The position numbers were made by a program, and so were the translations under genes. A stretch of DNA of 7,711 nt, taken from assembly GCA_028872645.1 (NCBI GenBank), contig JAPKDK010000135.1, positions 1 through 7,711 of the forward strand. The letters are read 5' to 3'. The notes beneath the pieces are model-generated. The model saw only the letters and a program-made list of their open reading frames with translations. It was not told where the DNA came from and ran no database searches. Shown here piece by piece: positions 5,961 to 7,711 of this stretch (its first letter is position 1; each line of letters opens with the position of its first letter). This DNA is from Verrucomicrobiota bacterium. Its GTDB lineage: Bacteria; Verrucomicrobiota; Verrucomicrobiia; Limisphaerales; UBA1100.

Positions 5961-7391
5961 CGCACGCACCCGGTCGTATTCAGGGTTTACGCATTTGTCG
6001 CCCCAGCGCTTAAGAGTGGCCAGTAGGCCAGCATCACTCTCAGTCGCTTGACCTTTGTCACCAGTTTCCTTGATCCAGCCAGCCAGTAGCTTGCGGTGTT
6101 GGGTCAATGCCTTCTTGTGCTTGGGATCATTGGCCAAATTATGGATCTCGTGTGGGTCATTGTTTAAGTCATAGAGTTCTTCTGGGCTTTTCTTGGGTCC
6201 AAAGAAAATGAGCTGGGTTTCATTCATTTCCCCCTTGGCCATCATTTCGAGGAATCGTTGGGAAACCGGCCAGTGGTCCTTGTAGCTGGGTTGCATGAAG
6301 GGGCGGTCGATCAGGTAATTACGCAGGTACTTGTAGCGCGGGGTCACCACGGCACGGATGCGTTCAATGGTGTAGTCGCACCGGTCACGGGCGGCCACGA
6401 CAAACTTGCGTGGTTGGTAATCTGGGCTGAGGAAATTCGCGCCCTCCATATATTTTGGGATCTTGATCCCAGCCGCAGCCAAACAGGCCGGGGCAATATC
6501 GATGCCGCTAATTAAATCCTTACGCACTTGTTTGGGTTTGATTCCCGGCCCAGCCACCATCATGGGCATTTGGATGCCCCCTTCATAAAGGAACTGTTTA
6601 TGGCGGTGCAGTTTATAGCCATGATCACTGAAGCATATGATCAGTGTATTCTCATACAACCCGTCGCGTTTGAGGGCGGCAATGATTTCACCCACCTGTT
6701 CATCGGTCTTGAGTAGACAATCATAGTGATGGGCAATTTCTTCACGGACTTCCGGGATATCCGGATAGTAGGGCGGCACCGAAACCTTCGCGCGATCAAT
6801 CACAGTGGGAGCACGCTTGCCCAATTTCCCTCCCTTTAATTGTACCTGGCCAAAGAAGGGTTGGCCGGGTTGGCGCCCCTTCCAGCACTCACCGGCGATC
6901 AGTGCTGCTGGTGCTCCCTTGCGGCTACGTGTGGTTTTTGGATCGTTATACATGTCATCCCGGTCATGCTTGAAATTGTAGTCGTCCTTGCCGCCTTCAT
7001 TGAAGGTCCAGTAACCGCTGGCGCGGAAAATTTCGGGCAGGGTTTTTACCCCTTTGGGTAAACGGATGTCATCGAAGTCCTTACCCATACTCTTGCCACG
7101 AAAATCAGGCCGTCCACTGCGGTGGTTATGAATTCCGAAACTGGTTTGCATTACGCCCACAATGATGGAGGAACGAGTCGCCGAACACACACCGGCGGGA
7201 GTATAGAAACGGTCAAAACGAATACCACTGGCTGCCAGCTTATCGAAGTTGGGTGTCTTGATGATTTTATCGCCATAACAACTAAACCAGCCACTCACAT
7301 CCTCCAGATAAATCCAGAGGATATTCGGTCGGTCAGCTGCTTGAACTGAAAAACTGAAAAGACAGATGAGTAAGGAAAGGATACGCTTCAT
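5946..7391 (-). CDS. Secreted type I sulfatase with CSATR formylglycine motif
   Basis: A 481-residue sulfate-ester hydrolase of the alkaline phosphatase/arylsulfatase superfamily. Numbered from the Met at 7391: signal peptide MKRILSLLICLFSFSVQA (1-18), first metal-site segment ILWIYLEDVS with Glu30-Asp31, the sulfatase signature CSATR (69-73) whose Cys would be converted to formylglycine, GIHNHRSG (86-93), the second metal site SDHG (255-258) with the following HKQFLYEGG (264-272), and the C-terminal ELYDLNNDPHEIHNLANDP (405-423) common in bacterial sulfatases. Full length for the family. An upstream in-frame ATG at 7412 would put MYFPPHT before a good signal peptide and overlaps the proposed -10 box, so 7391 is preferred. 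The usual Asp-Asp pair is Glu-Asp here. Maturation needs FGE or an anaerobic sulfatase-maturing enzyme, not encoded here. Substrate cannot be assigned; a sulfated polysaccharide is likely from context. Confidence 0.93.
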   Translation of the reverse strand: MKRILSLLICLFSFSVQAADRPNILWIYLEDVSGWFSCYGDKIIKTPNFDKLAASGIRFDRFYTPAGVCSATRSSIIVGVMQTSFGIHNHRSGRPDFRGKSMGKDFDDIRLPKGVKTLPEIFRASGYWTFNEGGKDDYNFKHDRDDMYNDPKTTRSRKGAPAALIAGECWKGRQPGQPFFGQVQLKGGKLGKRAPTVIDRAKVSVPPYYPDIPEVREEIAHHYDCLLKTDEQVGEIIAALKRDGLYENTLIICFSDHGYKLHRHKQFLYEGGIQMPMMVAGPGIKPKQVRKDLISGIDIAPACLAAAGIKIPKYMEGANFLSPDYQPRKFVVAARDRCDYTIERIRAVVTPRYKYLRNYLIDRPFMQPSYKDHWPVSQRFLEMMAKGEMNETQLIFFGPKKSPEELYDLNNDPHEIHNLANDPKHKKALTQHRKLLAGWIKETGDKGQATESDAGLLATLKRWGDKCVNPEYDRVRAKLKQ

Positions 7392-7403
7392 AGTGTGGGG
7401 GGG

Positions 7404-7431
7404 AAAATACACGGCTCACGATTCTGTGCAA
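7404..7431 (-). promoter_or_regulatory. Promoter candidate of the minus-strand sulfatase
   Basis: On the minus strand TTGCAC (plus bases 7426-7431) and TATTTT (7404-7409) are 16 bases apart. The predicted transcription start, near 7397, is only about 6 bases before the ATG at 7391 and downstream of the alternative ATG at 7412, which supports the shorter protein. No Shine-Dalgarno sequence is seen. Confidence 0.35.
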
Positions 7432-7434
7432 GCA

Positions 7435-7457
7435 AAGCCTCGACGCATGAGAGGCTT
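7435..7457. promoter_or_regulatory. Perfect 7-bp inverted repeat between divergent sulfatase genes; possible operator
   Basis: AAGCCTC (7435-7441) and GAGGCTT (7451-7457) are exact reverse complements with a 9-base spacer. The dyad lies in the 87-base region between the two divergent sulfatase starts and covers the -35 candidate of the plus-strand gene, 3 bases from the -35 candidate of the minus-strand gene. The geometry suits a dimeric repressor or activator controlling both. No regulator gene is in the window. Confidence 0.35.
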
Positions 7458-7468
7458 GATTTTAAACT
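7440..7468 (+). promoter_or_regulatory. Promoter candidate of the plus-strand sulfatase
   Basis: TCGACG (7440-7445, 4 of 6 to TTGACA) and TAAACT (7463-7468, 4 of 6 to TATAAT) are 17 bases apart. The -10 ends 10 bases before the ATG at 7479, giving a predicted leader of only a few bases, with no Shine-Dalgarno sequence. Confidence 0.35.
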
Positions 7469-7478
7469 ACTCTCAACC

Positions 7479-7711
7479 ATGCGAATCCTCATTTGCCTTG
7501 TAGCAATTCTCCTTACCCCTTGGACTCAGGCCAAGCCGCCGAATGTTTTGTTAATCATGGCTGATGACATGGGGTATTCCGACCTTGGTTGCTACGGTGG
7601 GGAAATCGAGACACCCCATCTCGATGGTCTGGCCAAGAACGGTCTGCGCTTCACCCAGTTCTACAACACCGCCCGCTGCTGGCCGTCCCGGGCCGCCTTG
7701 CTCACAGGATA
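7479..7711 (+). CDS. Secreted type I sulfatase, N-terminal part (runs off the window)
   Basis: 77 complete codons are visible. They start with a signal peptide MRILICLVAILLTPWTQA (1-18), followed by NVLLIMADDMGYSDLGCYGG, with the metal-binding pair Asp29-Asp30 intact. CWPSR at 67-71 is the sulfatase signature CxPxR whose Cys67 would become formylglycine, followed by AALLTG. This matches the N-terminus of bacterial arylsulfatases of the GYSDLGCYGGEI type. It is divergent from, and clearly different in sequence to, the other sulfatase (CWPSR against CSATR, DD against ED), so the two are paralogues with probably different sulfate positions or sugars, not a recent duplication. The rest, including the second metal site, lies beyond the window. 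Confidence 0.93.
   Translation, partial: MRILICLVAILLTPWTQAKPPNVLLIMADDMGYSDLGCYGGEIETPHLDGLAKNGLRFTQFYNTARCWPSRAALLTG

Noticed and set aside
6258..7349. Several short plus-strand open frames opposite the minus-strand sulfatase
   Set aside because: All are opposite conserved sulfatase segments, are short and have no recognisable features.
1..7711. CRISPR arrays, tRNA or rRNA genes, transposases or insertion-sequence ends
   Set aside because: No regularly spaced repeats, tRNA-like cloverleaf, rRNA sequence or transposase-like protein was seen on either strand.

Overview
The window looks like a piece of a genome from the PVC group, most likely Verrucomicrobiota (Planctomycetota is the alternative). 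The reasons are a short Ser/Thr kinase with a DWG instead of DFG motif, a very large secreted protein built around the 'putative membrane-bound dehydrogenase' propeller expanded in this group, a Tat-exported Gfo/Idh/MocA oxidoreductase, and two secreted sulfatases side by side. This assignment is inference from gene content; no rRNA or marker gene is present.

Layout: (1) Bases 1-92 hold the C-terminal end of a protein that probably ends in an outer-membrane beta-barrel strand. (2) A soluble Ser/Thr kinase follows, best started at a TTG at 125 and ending at 1099. (3) A 215-base gap (1100-1314) carries a 14-base palindrome, a 10-bp-stem hairpin and a good promoter. (4) 1315-4533 encodes a 1072-residue exported multidomain protein: signal peptide, degenerate SGNH hydrolase-like domain, dehydrogenase-type propeller with two DTDGDGKAD calcium-type loops, HEAT-like helices and a C-terminal azurin-like blue-copper domain. 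(5) 4597-5913 encodes a Tat-exported Gfo/Idh/MocA oxidoreductase. (6) A convergent gene on the minus strand (7391 down to 5946) encodes a secreted type I sulfatase, with a hairpin terminator at the junction. (7) A second sulfatase starts divergently at 7479 and runs off the window.

Taken together, genes 4-7 read as an envelope module for handling sulfated carbohydrate: sulfatases remove sulfate esters, the Gfo/Idh/MocA protein oxidises or epimerises a sugar with tightly held nicotinamide cofactor, and the copper-bearing propeller protein could pass electrons from a sugar oxidation to the respiratory chain. The substrate cannot be read from the sequence.

Two regulatory patterns stand out. At four starts (1315, 4597, 7391, 7479) a -10-like hexamer lies only about 7-12 bases before the ATG and no Shine-Dalgarno sequence is seen, which suggests leaderless or nearly leaderless mRNAs. 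The two divergent sulfatase promoters flank and overlap a perfect 7-bp inverted repeat (7435-7457) that could be a shared operator.
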